A stretch of 64,000 nt of DNA from Acidobacteriota bacterium (GTDB lineage Bacteria > Acidobacteriota > Thermoanaerobaculia > UBA5066), in assembly GCA_029781975.1 (NCBI GenBank), contig JAKOVQ010000007.1, positions 1 through 64,000 of the forward strand. The letters are read 5' to 3'. The notes under the pieces are model-generated. The model did no database searches and was not told where the DNA came from. It saw nothing but the letters and a program-made list of their open reading frames with translations. This document shows positions 51,604 through 59,571 of this stretch, piece by piece (position 1 is the first letter of the stretch; each line of letters opens with the position of its first letter). A program made the position numbers and the translations under genes.

Positions 51604-53331
51604 ATGGCGGTCAAGCTCGGAGAACTTCTCCTCAAGGCGAAGCTCATCAACGCGGACCAGCTGGCCCAGGCCCTGAAGGCCCAGAAGGACTCGGGCCTCA
51701 AGCTGGGCGAGACCCTCGTGCGCCTCGGCCTCGTGACCGAGGAGGACATCACCGAGACGCTCTCGTCGCAGTTCGGCGTCCCGTCGATCAACCTCTCGCA
51801 CTTCGAGATCGACCCGAACGTCCTGAAGCTCGTCCCGGCGGACGTGGCGCGCAAGTACAACATCCTCCCCGTCAACAAGACGGGGGCCACGCTGACGATC
51901 GCGATGGCGGACCCGACGAACGTCTTCGCGATGGACGACCTGAAGTTCATGACGGGCTACAACGTCGAGCCCGTGGTCGCCTCCGAGATCGCGCTCCAGC
52001 ACGCCATCGACCGGCACTACGGGGCCTCGCACGCCCTGGAGCTGAAGAAGGTCATGGAGGAGATGTCCTCGCAGGACGTCGGGGACACGTCCCTCGAGGT
52101 CGTCGACGACGCGGACCAGGAGGCGATCGACCTCGAGAAGCTCGTCGAGGAGGGGGAGGAGGCCCCGGTCGTCCGGCTGGTCAACATCATCCTGACCGAC
52201 GCCATCAAGCGGGGCGCGTCGGACATCCACATCGAGCCCTACGAGAAGGAGTACCGGGTGCGGTACCGCGTCGACGGCGTCCTGCAGGAGGTGATGAACC
52301 CGCCTCCGAAGCTGAAGGACGCCATTGCCTCGCGCATCAAGATCCTCTCCCGGCTCGACATCGCCGAGAAGCGGCTCCCCCAGGACGGGCGCATCAAGAT
52401 CAAGATGAAGCTCTCCGGGAAGGTGAAGGAGCTCGACTACCGCGTCTCCGTCCTCCCCACCCTCTTCGGGGAGAAGATCGTCTGCCGCCTTCTCGACAAG
52501 GACAACCTGATGCTCGACATGACGAAGCTGGGCTTCGAGAAGTCGAGCCTGCAGCGCTTCGAGAAGGCGATCCTCAGGCCCTGGGGGATGGTCCTCGTCA
52601 CCGGGCCGACCGGCTCGGGCAAGACCAACACCCTCTACTCGGCCCTTTCCCGCCTCAACACCCCCGACACGAACATCATGACGGCGGAGGACCCGGTCGA
52701 GTTCAACCTCCCCGGGATCAACCAGGTCCAGATGAAGGACGCCATCGGCCTGAACTTCGCCGCGGCGCTCCGCTCCTTCCTCCGGCAGGACCCCAACATC
52801 ATCCTCGTCGGCGAGATCCGCGACTTCGAGACGGCCGAGATCGCCGTCAAGGCGTCGCTCACCGGCCACCTCGTCCTCTCCACCCTCCACACGAACGACG
52901 CGCCCTCCACGATCAACCGGCTCATGAACATGGGGATCGAGCCCTACCTCGTGGCGACGTCCGTGGTCCTGATCGCCGCGCAGCGGCTGATCCGGCGGGT
53001 CTGCTCCAACTGCAAGGCCCCGACCGACGTGCCGCCGCAGGTCCTCATCCAGCTCGGCTTCTCCCCCGAGGAGGCCAAGTCGGTCCAGGTCATGAAGGGG
53101 AAGGGGTGCGAGCGCTGCAACGGCAGCGGCCTGAAGGGCCGCGTGGCGCTCGTCGAGGTCCTCGAGGTCTCCGAGGAGATCAAGGAGATGATCCTCTCCG
53201 GGGCCTCCTCGGTCGAGATCAAGCGGAAGGCGATGGAGGAGGGGATGCTCACCCTCCGGGGCTCCGGGCTCCAGAAGATCAAGGACGGCCTGACGAGCAT
53301 CGAGGAGGTCGTCCGGGAGACCGTCCTCTAG
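51604..53331 (+). CDS. pilB: Type IV pilus assembly ATPase PilB
   Basis: A 575-residue PilB. The N-terminal MshEN/T2SSE_N domain (KLGELLLKAKLINADQLAQA, QKDSGLKLGETLVRLGLVTE) may bind cyclic di-GMP in relatives. The catalytic domain has Walker A GPTGSGKTNT, TAEDPVEFNL, GEIRDFETAEIAVKASLTGH and the zinc tetracysteine CSNCKAPT ... KGCERCNGSGLKGR. It powers pilus extension. It heads the pilB-pilT-pilC-pilS-pilR cluster and is clearly distinct from the GspE at 40797. Confidence 0.95.
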   Translation: MAVKLGELLLKAKLINADQLAQALKAQKDSGLKLGETLVRLGLVTEEDITETLSSQFGVPSINLSHFEIDPNVLKLVPADVARKYNILPVNKTGATLTIAMADPTNVFAMDDLKFMTGYNVEPVVASEIALQHAIDRHYGASHALELKKVMEEMSSQDVGDTSLEVVDDADQEAIDLEKLVEEGEEAPVVRLVNIILTDAIKRGASDIHIEPYEKEYRVRYRVDGVLQEVMNPPPKLKDAIASRIKILSRLDIAEKRLPQDGRIKIKMKLSGKVKELDYRVSVLPTLFGEKIVCRLLDKDNLMLDMTKLGFEKSSLQRFEKAILRPWGMVLVTGPTGSGKTNTLYSALSRLNTPDTNIMTAEDPVEFNLPGINQVQMKDAIGLNFAAALRSFLRQDPNIILVGEIRDFETAEIAVKASLTGHLVLSTLHTNDAPSTINRLMNMGIEPYLVATSVVLIAAQRLIRRVCSNCKAPTDVPPQVLIQLGFSPEEAKSVQVMKGKGCERCNGSGLKGRVALVEVLEVSEEIKEMILSGASSVEIKRKAMEEGMLTLRGSGLQKIKDGLTSIEEVVRETVL

Positions 53332-53381
53332 GAGGGACGGCCGGCCCGCCCGACCAGGCCGATGCCCCGAGCGCTGGGGTA

Positions 53382-53387
53382 TGATGA
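53382..53387 (+). promoter_or_regulatory. Candidate -10 TATGAT before pilT
   Basis: TATGAT lies 27 nt before the pilT ATG, followed by AGGGGGAAC as Shine-Dalgarno. No -35 is clear. Confidence 0.35.
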
Positions 53388-53414
53388 GATGAAGTCCGGA
53401 ACAGGGGGAACCTC

Positions 53415-54545
53415 ATGGCGGTCACGCTGCACCAGCTGCTGAAGACTCTCGTCGAGCGCGGGGGCTCCGACCTGCACATCACCACGAACTCGCCCCCGAT
53501 GATCCGGGTCCACGGCGACATCCAGCCGCTCGACTTCCCTCCCCTGACGGTCCCCGAGACCAAGCAGCTCTGCTACTCGATCCTGACGGACGTCCAGAAG
53601 CACCGGTTCGAGGAGACGCTGGAGCTGGACCTCTCCTTCGGGGTCAAGGGGCTCGCCCGCTTCCGCGGCAACGTCTTCTTCCAGCGCGGGGCCGTCTCGG
53701 CGGTCTTCCGCCAGATCCCGTACGAGATCCTCGGCTTCAAGGAGCTCGGGATCCCGACGGTCGTCGAGGGCCTCTGCAACAGGCCGCGCGGCCTCGTCCT
53801 GGTGACGGGCCCGACCGGCTCCGGGAAGTCGACGACGCTCGCGACGATGATCGACAAGGTCAACCGCGAGCAGCCGAAGCACATCGTCACGATCGAGGAC
53901 CCGATCGAGTTCCTCCACACGCACAAGCGCTGCATCGTCAACCAGCGCGAGCTGCACGCGGACACGCACTCGTTCCCGAACGCTCTCCGCGCCGTCCTCC
54001 GCGAGGACCCGGACGTCGTCCTGGTCGGCGAGATGCGCGACCTCGAGACGATGGAGGCCGCCCTGAGGATCGCCGAGACCGGCCACCTGACGTTCGCGAC
54101 CCTCCACACGAACAGCGCCGTGCAGACGATGAACCGGATCATCGACGCCTTCCCCGCCAGCCAGCAGTCGCAGGTGCGGGCCCAGCTCTCGTTCGTCCTG
54201 GAGGGGATCCTCTGCCAGACGCTCCTCCCGAAGGCGAACGGCAAGGGGAGGTGCCTCGCGATGGAGATCCTGATCCCGACGCCGGCGATCCGGAACCTCA
54301 TCCGGGAGGACAAGCTCCACCAGATCTACTCGATGATGCAGACCGGCCAGAACAAGTACGGGATGCAGACCTTCAACCAGGCGCTCGCGACCCTCGTCCA
54401 CCGGAAGGTCATCACCCAGGACCTCGCCATGACGACGTCGTCGCTCCCGGACGAGCTCGGCGAGATGATCGCCCGGGGGACGGGACTCGTCGGCCAGGGC
54501 GCCGCTCCGCCTGCGGCGGCCGCGGCCGCCCCCAGGCGGGCGTAG
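53415..54545 (+). CDS. pilT: Type IV pilus retraction ATPase PilT
   Basis: A 376-residue PilT. The N-terminal PAS-like domain is LHQLLKTLVERGGSDLHITT. The catalytic domain has Walker A GPTGSGKSTT, TIEDPIEFLHTHKRCIVNQR (Asp box), GEMRDLETMEAALRIAETGH (Walker B and His box) and TLHTNSAVQTMNRIIDAFP. The C-terminal AIRNLIREDK retraction signature is present. It depolymerises the pilus for twitching motility. It is 83 nt after pilB and 21 nt before pilC. Confidence 0.96.
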   Translation: MAVTLHQLLKTLVERGGSDLHITTNSPPMIRVHGDIQPLDFPPLTVPETKQLCYSILTDVQKHRFEETLELDLSFGVKGLARFRGNVFFQRGAVSAVFRQIPYEILGFKELGIPTVVEGLCNRPRGLVLVTGPTGSGKSTTLATMIDKVNREQPKHIVTIEDPIEFLHTHKRCIVNQRELHADTHSFPNALRAVLREDPDVVLVGEMRDLETMEAALRIAETGHLTFATLHTNSAVQTMNRIIDAFPASQQSQVRAQLSFVLEGILCQTLLPKANGKGRCLAMEILIPTPAIRNLIREDKLHQIYSMMQTGQNKYGMQTFNQALATLVHRKVITQDLAMTTSSLPDELGEMIARGTGLVGQGAAPPAAAAAAPRRA

Positions 54546-54566
54546 CGCGGCCGGCAAGGAGCGGAC

Positions 54567-55772
54567 ATGGCCCAGTTCATCTGGAAGGGGAAGACCCGGC
54601 AGGGCGTGATCACGGGGGGCGTCCTGTCCGCGGACTCCAAGGACCTGGCGATCGCCGACCTCAGGCGCCGACAGATCGAGGTCACCTCGGTCAAGGAACG
54701 GGGCAAGGAGTTCGCCGTCCCCAAGTTCGGCGCCGGAAGGGTCGCGGCGAAGCGCCTCGCCATCTTCACGCGCCAGTTCTCGGTCATGATCGACGCCGGC
54801 CTGCCGCTCGTGCAGTGCCTGGAGATCCTCGGGACCCAGCAGGACGACAAGGCCTTCCAGAAGATCATCCTCGCCGTCCGGCAGGACGTGGAGTCGGGCT
54901 CGTCGCTCGCGGACGCTCTCCGCAAGCACCCCCGGGCCTTCGACGACCTCTACGTCAACATGGTCGCCGCCGGCGAGGCGGGCGGTATCCTCGACACCAT
55001 CCTCCGCCGGCTCTCGACCTACATCGAGAAGGCGGTCAAGCTGAAGGGGCAGGTCAAGACGGCGATGATCTACCCCGTCTCGGTGATCGGGGTCGCCGCG
55101 ATCGTCGTCGCCATCATCCTCTGGAAGGTCATCCCGACCTTCGCCGCCCTCTTCGCCGCCCTCGGCGCGCAGCTCCCCCTCCCGACCCGGATGGTCATCG
55201 CCGCGTCGAACTTCGTCGCGAGCTACATCCTCTTCCTCGTCGCCTTCATCGCGGCGGCGGTCTTCGCCCTCCGGCGCTACTACAAGACCTACAAGGGGCG
55301 GCGCGTCATCGACGGCCTCGTCCTGAAGGCGCCCGTCCTCGGCGACATCATGAAGAAGATCGCCGTCGCCCGGTTCTGCCGGACCTTCGCGACGCTGACC
55401 TCGTCCGGCGTCCCGATTTTGGACGGCCTCGAGATCACGGCCAAGACGGCGGGCAACGCCATCATCGAGGACGCCATCATGGCCGTCCGCAAGTCCGTCG
55501 AGTCCGGCCGGACCATCGCCGAGCCGCTCTCCGAGGCCAAGGTCTTCCCGCCGATGGTCGTCCAGATGATCGGCGTCGGCGAGCAGACCGGCGCCCTGGA
55601 CGCCATGCTCTCGAAGATCGCCGAGTTCTACGAGGAGGAGGTCGACAACGCGGTCGCGGGCCTGATGAAGCTGATGGAGCCCATCATGATCGCGATCCTC
55701 GGCGCGGTCATCGGGACGATCGTCGTCGCGATGTACATGCCGATGTTCGACCTGATCTCCAAGATCGGCTGA
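54567..55772 (+). CDS. pilC: Type IV pilus inner-membrane platform protein PilC
   Basis: A 401-residue PilC/GspF-family protein. The N-terminal domain contains FIWKGKTRQGVITGGVLSAD. Two T2SSF repeats follow: LAIFTRQFSVMIDAGLPLVQ with YVNMVAAGEAGGILDTIL, and ARFCRTFATLTSSGVPILDG with VQMIGVGEQTGALDAMLSKI. Three membrane helices are present. It is the platform partner of PilB/PilT. GGCAAGGAGCGG precedes the ATG. The hairpin just after its stop may separate it from pilS. Confidence 0.95.
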   Translation: MAQFIWKGKTRQGVITGGVLSADSKDLAIADLRRRQIEVTSVKERGKEFAVPKFGAGRVAAKRLAIFTRQFSVMIDAGLPLVQCLEILGTQQDDKAFQKIILAVRQDVESGSSLADALRKHPRAFDDLYVNMVAAGEAGGILDTILRRLSTYIEKAVKLKGQVKTAMIYPVSVIGVAAIVVAIILWKVIPTFAALFAALGAQLPLPTRMVIAASNFVASYILFLVAFIAAAVFALRRYYKTYKGRRVIDGLVLKAPVLGDIMKKIAVARFCRTFATLTSSGVPILDGLEITAKTAGNAIIEDAIMAVRKSVESGRTIAEPLSEAKVFPPMVVQMIGVGEQTGALDAMLSKIAEFYEEEVDNAVAGLMKLMEPIMIAILGAVIGTIVVAMYMPMFDLISKIG

Positions 55773-55792
55773 GGGCCGGGACGGCCGCGAGG

Positions 55793-55826
55793 AAGGCGCC
55801 GGCGGGGCGGCCCCCGCCGGCGCCTT
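55793..55826 (+). terminator. Perfect 15-bp hairpin between pilC and pilS
   Basis: Arms 55793-55807 (AAGGCGCCGGCGGGG) and 55812-55826 pair perfectly around a CGGC loop. No U-tract follows, so it may act as a partial terminator or as an mRNA 3' stabiliser for pilBTC. Confidence 0.6.
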
Positions 55827-55851
55827 CGCGTTCGCGCGGCCGCGGCGCCGC

Positions 55852-55857
55852 TAGAAT
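55852..55857 (+). promoter_or_regulatory. -10-like hexamer TAGAAT before pilS
   Basis: TAGAAT ends 7 nt before an in-frame GTG at 55865 and overlaps the ATG at 55856. The geometry favours GTG 55865 as a leaderless start. Confidence 0.45.
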
Positions 55858-55864
55858 GAGCGAC

Positions 55865-57580
55865 GTGCTCGAGCCCCGCGCCCCGGCCGGGAGCCCCAGA
55901 CCGGAGCTCCTCCGCGGGCTCCTCGTCCTCCGCGTCGTCATCGTCTCGACGCTCCTCCTCTCGGCGCTCCTCATCCAGCTGACGTTCAGCCTGGCCCTCC
56001 CATTGAGCCCCGTCTACTACCTCGCGGCGCTCGCCTACGGCCTCTCCATCGGCGCGCTCCTCGGGCTGACCCGGCTGTCGCCGACGGCGAACGCCATCCT
56101 GCAGATCCTCGGAGACCTCGGCATCGTGACGGGCCTCGTCTACATCTCCCGCGGCCCCGAGTCCGGGTTCACCTTCCTCTACCTCGCCGTCGTCACGTCC
56201 GGGACTCTCCTCCTCGGCCGCCGCGGAGGGCTGGTCACCGCCGGGCTCGCCTCGGTCTTCTACGCCGTCCTCGTCCACCTGATGTCCACCGGCGCGGTCC
56301 CCGCCGTGGAGAGCGACGAGCTCGCCCCGCGCGTCTGGTCGGCCGGCCAGCTCGTCGGGAACGTGGCGATGAACGCCGGGGCGTTCGCCGCCACGGCCCT
56401 CCTGGTTTCCGCCGCCTCCGAGAAGCTGCGCCGCGCCGAGGCGGACGTCGAGCGCCGGAAGACCGAGATCGCTCGCCTCCAGGCGCTCCACTCCTCCGTC
56501 CTCGCCTCGATGTCGTCCGGCGTCCTGACGACCGACCTCGACGGCGTCGTCACCTTCGCGAACCCGCCCGCGTTCGACCTGCTCCTCAAGGGGCGCGACG
56601 AGCTGGTCGGGCAGCACCTCTCGAAGACCGGCCTCGTCGACCCGGAGTCGATCGCCCGCATCGCCGCCCTCGAGAGCGACGCACTCCGGTTCGAGGGGAA
56701 CCGGACGGCGCTCGGTCCCGACGCCTACTTCGGCGTCACGGCGACGCCCCTGCGCGACGAGCACGGCCGCGTGACCGGGAGGATCCTCATCTTCCAGAAC
56801 CTCACCGAGCTCAAGAAGCTCGAGAGCGAGGTCCGGCTGAAGGAGAAGCTGGCGGCGGTGGGCGAGCTGACGGCGGCGATCGCGCACGAGATCCGCAACC
56901 CCCTCGCGTCGATCTCGGGCTCGGTCCAGGTCCTCTCGTCCTCGGCGGCCCCCGGGTCGGCGGAGCGCCGCCTGATGGACGTCGTCGTGCAGGAGTCCCA
57001 CCGGCTCTCGTCGATCCTCGAGGACTTCCTGAAGTACGTGCGGCCCCGCGAGCAGGCGATCGAGGCGGTCGACGGCGCCGCGGCGCTGCGTGACGTGCTG
57101 AGCCTCCTCGCCCACAGCGACGAGCTCGGCGCCGGGCACGCCGTCTCCTGGGACCTCGAGCCGGAGTCGGTCGTCCTGCAGGCGGACCCCGGGCAGCTCC
57201 GCCAGGTCTTCTGGAACCTGTCGCGGAACGCGGTCGCCGCCATGCCCGGCGAGGGGCGCCTGAGCGTCGAGGCCCGCCTCGAAGGCCCGTGGTGGATCGT
57301 GACGATGCGGGACGAGGGGCGCGGGATGACCCCCGAGGAGCGGGACCGCCTCTTCGCGCCGTTCGCCCACAGCTTCCCGGGAGGGACGGGCCTGGGGCTC
57401 GCCATCGTCCACCGGATCGTCGAGGAGCACGGAGGCTCCATCCGGGTCGAGTCGGCTCCCGGCCGCGGGACCGCCGTCGTCGTCTCGCTGCCGCTGGACG
57501 GTCCCCGGGGCCGGTCCGCCGTCCGCGAGCCGGCGGCGGAGCCGTCGTCCCGCGCCCGGGCGGGGACGGAGGCCGCCTGA
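55865..57580 (+). CDS. pilS: Two-component sensor histidine kinase PilS
   Basis: A 571-residue membrane histidine kinase. An N-terminal bundle of about six helices (VLRVVIVSTLLLSALLIQL and following) is followed by a coiled coil (about 180-205) and a PAS domain (HSSVLASMSSGVLTTDLDGV ... ILIFQNLTELKK). The HisKA domain has the phospho-histidine in IAHEIRNPLASISG (about residue 341). The HATPase domain has N, G1 and G2 boxes (FWNLSRNAVAAMP, DEGRGM, GGTGLGLAIVHRIVEEHGG). It is NtrB-like and pairs with PilR, whose gene overlaps by 1 nt. Start at GTG 55865 follows the leaderless pattern; ATG 55856 adds three residues. Confidence 0.92.
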   Translation: MLEPRAPAGSPRPELLRGLLVLRVVIVSTLLLSALLIQLTFSLALPLSPVYYLAALAYGLSIGALLGLTRLSPTANAILQILGDLGIVTGLVYISRGPESGFTFLYLAVVTSGTLLLGRRGGLVTAGLASVFYAVLVHLMSTGAVPAVESDELAPRVWSAGQLVGNVAMNAGAFAATALLVSAASEKLRRAEADVERRKTEIARLQALHSSVLASMSSGVLTTDLDGVVTFANPPAFDLLLKGRDELVGQHLSKTGLVDPESIARIAALESDALRFEGNRTALGPDAYFGVTATPLRDEHGRVTGRILIFQNLTELKKLESEVRLKEKLAAVGELTAAIAHEIRNPLASISGSVQVLSSSAAPGSAERRLMDVVVQESHRLSSILEDFLKYVRPREQAIEAVDGAAALRDVLSLLAHSDELGAGHAVSWDLEPESVVLQADPGQLRQVFWNLSRNAVAAMPGEGRLSVEARLEGPWWIVTMRDEGRGMTPEERDRLFAPFAHSFPGGTGLGLAIVHRIVEEHGGSIRVESAPGRGTAVVVSLPLDGPRGRSAVREPAAEPSSRARAGTEAA

Positions 57581-59055
57581 TGCCCGCGGATCCGGCGCGC
57601 CGTCCGGCGGGCAGCGGCCCGACCGTCCTCCTCGTGGACGACGAGGCGGGGATCGTGGAGATGCTGACGATCGTCTTCGAAAAGGAGGGCTACCGGGTCC
57701 GGAGCGCGCGGTCCCTGGCCGAGGGGACCCGGCAGCTCGAGGAGTCGGCCCCGGACCTCGTCCTGACCGACCTGAGGATGCCCGACGGCACCGGGCTCGA
57801 CCTCCTGCGGCGAAGCCGCGAGCTCTCGCCCGAGACGCCGGTCGTGATGATCACCGCGTACACGTCGACGAAGACCGCGATCGAGGCCCTGAAGGCCGGC
57901 GCCTACGACTACGTCTCCAAGCCCTTCGACGTCGAGGAGCTCAAGCACGTCGTCGGCAAGGCGCTCGAGAGGAAGCGGCTCGCCGACGAGAACGTCGCCC
58001 TGAGGAGCCGCGTGGAGGAGCGTCCCGCGCTCGGGCCGCTCGTCGGCGTCTCGCGGCGGATGCGGAGCGTCTTCGACATGGTCGAGCGGATCGGGCGGAC
58101 GACCTCGACGGTCCTCATCTCGGGCGAGTCCGGGACCGGCAAGGGGCTCATCGCGCGCGCCATCCACCGGACCTCCGCGCGCGCCGCGCGTCCCTTCGTC
58201 TCGATCAACTGCGGGGCCCTCCCGGAGAACCTCCTCGAGTCGGAGCTCTTCGGCCACGAGAAGGGGGCCTTCACCGGGGCCGTCCGGGAGAAGCGCGGCC
58301 TCTTCAAGGAGGCGGACGGCGGGACCCTCTTCCTCGACGAGATCGGAGAGACCTCGCTCGCGATGCAGGTGAAGCTCCTGCAGGCGCTCCAGGAGCGCGT
58401 CGTCCGCCGCGTCGGCGGGAACGTCGAGGAGCCGATCGACGTGAGGATCATCTGCGCGACGAACAAGGACCTCTCGCAGAAGGTCGCGGAGAGGTCGTTC
58501 CGGGAGGACCTCTACTACCGGATCGCGGTCATCCCGCTGCAGATCCCCCCGCTCCGGGAACGGCGCGAGGACGTCCCGCTCCTCGTCCGCCACTTCCTGC
58601 GGAAGGTGACGTCGGAGCAGGGGCTTCCGGAGAAGAAGATCTCCACCGAGGCGATGCGGCTCCTCGAGGCGCAGCCGTGGCCCGGCAACGTCCGCGAGCT
58701 CGAGAACCTCATCGAGCGGACCGTCGCCCTCGAGGCCGGGGACGTGATCACGTCGGCCTCCCTCCCGTCGCACTTCCTGAGACCCGCGGGCGTCCCGTCC
58801 GCGGCGCTCGACGACCGCTTCGACCTGCCGCCCGAGGGGCTCGCCCTCGAGCCCTACCTCGAATGGATCGGGAAGCACTTCATGCAACAGGCGCTGGACC
58901 GGACCGGAGGGGTCCAGACCCGCGCCGCGGAGCTCCTTCAGATGAGCGAACGCTCCTTCCGCTACTACGCCAAGAAATACGGCCTCCGCCGCGAGGAGGA
59001 GGAGCTGTTCGAGGAGCCGGGCGACCCCGTCGAGGGGGGGGAGGAGACGCCGTGA
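57580..59055 (+). CDS. pilR: Sigma54-dependent response regulator PilR (NtrC family)
   Basis: A 491-residue NtrC-type regulator. The receiver domain has the phospho-acceptor D64 (DLVLTDLRMPDG) and K near YDYVSKPFD. The AAA+ domain has Walker A GESGTGKG, the sigma54-contact loop GAFTGA (HEKGAFTGAVREK), Walker B GGTLFLDEIGE and LYYRIAVIPLQIPPLRERRE. A Fis-type HTH at the C-terminus includes TRAAELLQMSERSFRYYAKK. Relatives activate pilin transcription with RpoN. The start overlaps pilS (TGATG) and its end overlaps the DUF192 gene (GTGA). Confidence 0.95.
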   Translation: MPADPARRPAGSGPTVLLVDDEAGIVEMLTIVFEKEGYRVRSARSLAEGTRQLEESAPDLVLTDLRMPDGTGLDLLRRSRELSPETPVVMITAYTSTKTAIEALKAGAYDYVSKPFDVEELKHVVGKALERKRLADENVALRSRVEERPALGPLVGVSRRMRSVFDMVERIGRTTSTVLISGESGTGKGLIARAIHRTSARAARPFVSINCGALPENLLESELFGHEKGAFTGAVREKRGLFKEADGGTLFLDEIGETSLAMQVKLLQALQERVVRRVGGNVEEPIDVRIICATNKDLSQKVAERSFREDLYYRIAVIPLQIPPLRERREDVPLLVRHFLRKVTSEQGLPEKKISTEAMRLLEAQPWPGNVRELENLIERTVALEAGDVITSASLPSHFLRPAGVPSAALDDRFDLPPEGLALEPYLEWIGKHFMQQALDRTGGVQTRAAELLQMSERSFRYYAKKYGLRREEEELFEEPGDPVEGGEETP

Positions 59056-59525
59056 GGGCGGGCGGCGCGGCCCTCCTCGCCCTGGCCCTCCTCGGCTGCA
59101 GCCGCGCCGGCGGCGGTCCCGCGACGGCGGCCCCGACGCCCGCGGCCGGTCCGCGCGTCGTGACCCCCTCCGGAGCGGTCTTCTCCGTGGAGCTGGCCCG
59201 GACCGACGAGGAGCGGGCCCAGGGGCTCATGTTCCGCGAGTCGCTCCTCCCGGGCTGGGGGATGCTCTTCCTCTTCGACGAGCCGGAGGTCCGCCCCTTC
59301 TGGATGAAGAACTGCCACTTCCCCCTCGACATGGTCTTCGCCCTGAAGGACGGAACCGTGGTGGACGTCCTCCGGGACGTCCCCCCCTGCGCCGCCGACC
59401 CCTGTCCGAGCTATCCGCCGAAGGGGCCAGCCGACCGGGTCCTGGAGATCGCCGGAGGCGAGGCCAGCCGGAACGGGATCGTCCCCGGGTCGAAGCTCAG
59501 GTACCTGGACGTCCCCCCTCGGTGA
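59052..59525 (+). CDS. DUF192 lipoprotein
   Basis: A 157-residue DUF192 protein with a lipoprotein signal (ALLALALLGCSRAG, lipid cysteine about residue 16). The DUF192 core follows: FSVELARTDEERAQGLMFRE, GMLFLFDEPEVRPFWMKNCH, PLDMVFALKDGTVVDVLRDV and RVLEIAGGEASRNGIVPG. Function unknown. It overlaps the end of pilR by 4 nt, so it is co-translated with the pilus regulators, though a pilus role is not established. Confidence 0.88.
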   Translation: MRAGGAALLALALLGCSRAGGGPATAAPTPAAGPRVVTPSGAVFSVELARTDEERAQGLMFRESLLPGWGMLFLFDEPEVRPFWMKNCHFPLDMVFALKDGTVVDVLRDVPPCAADPCPSYPPKGPADRVLEIAGGEASRNGIVPGSKLRYLDVPPR

Positions 59526-59571
59526 GACCCGGGCGGGCCTCGCCCATCCTCAGGAGGCACAGGAGAGAGGG

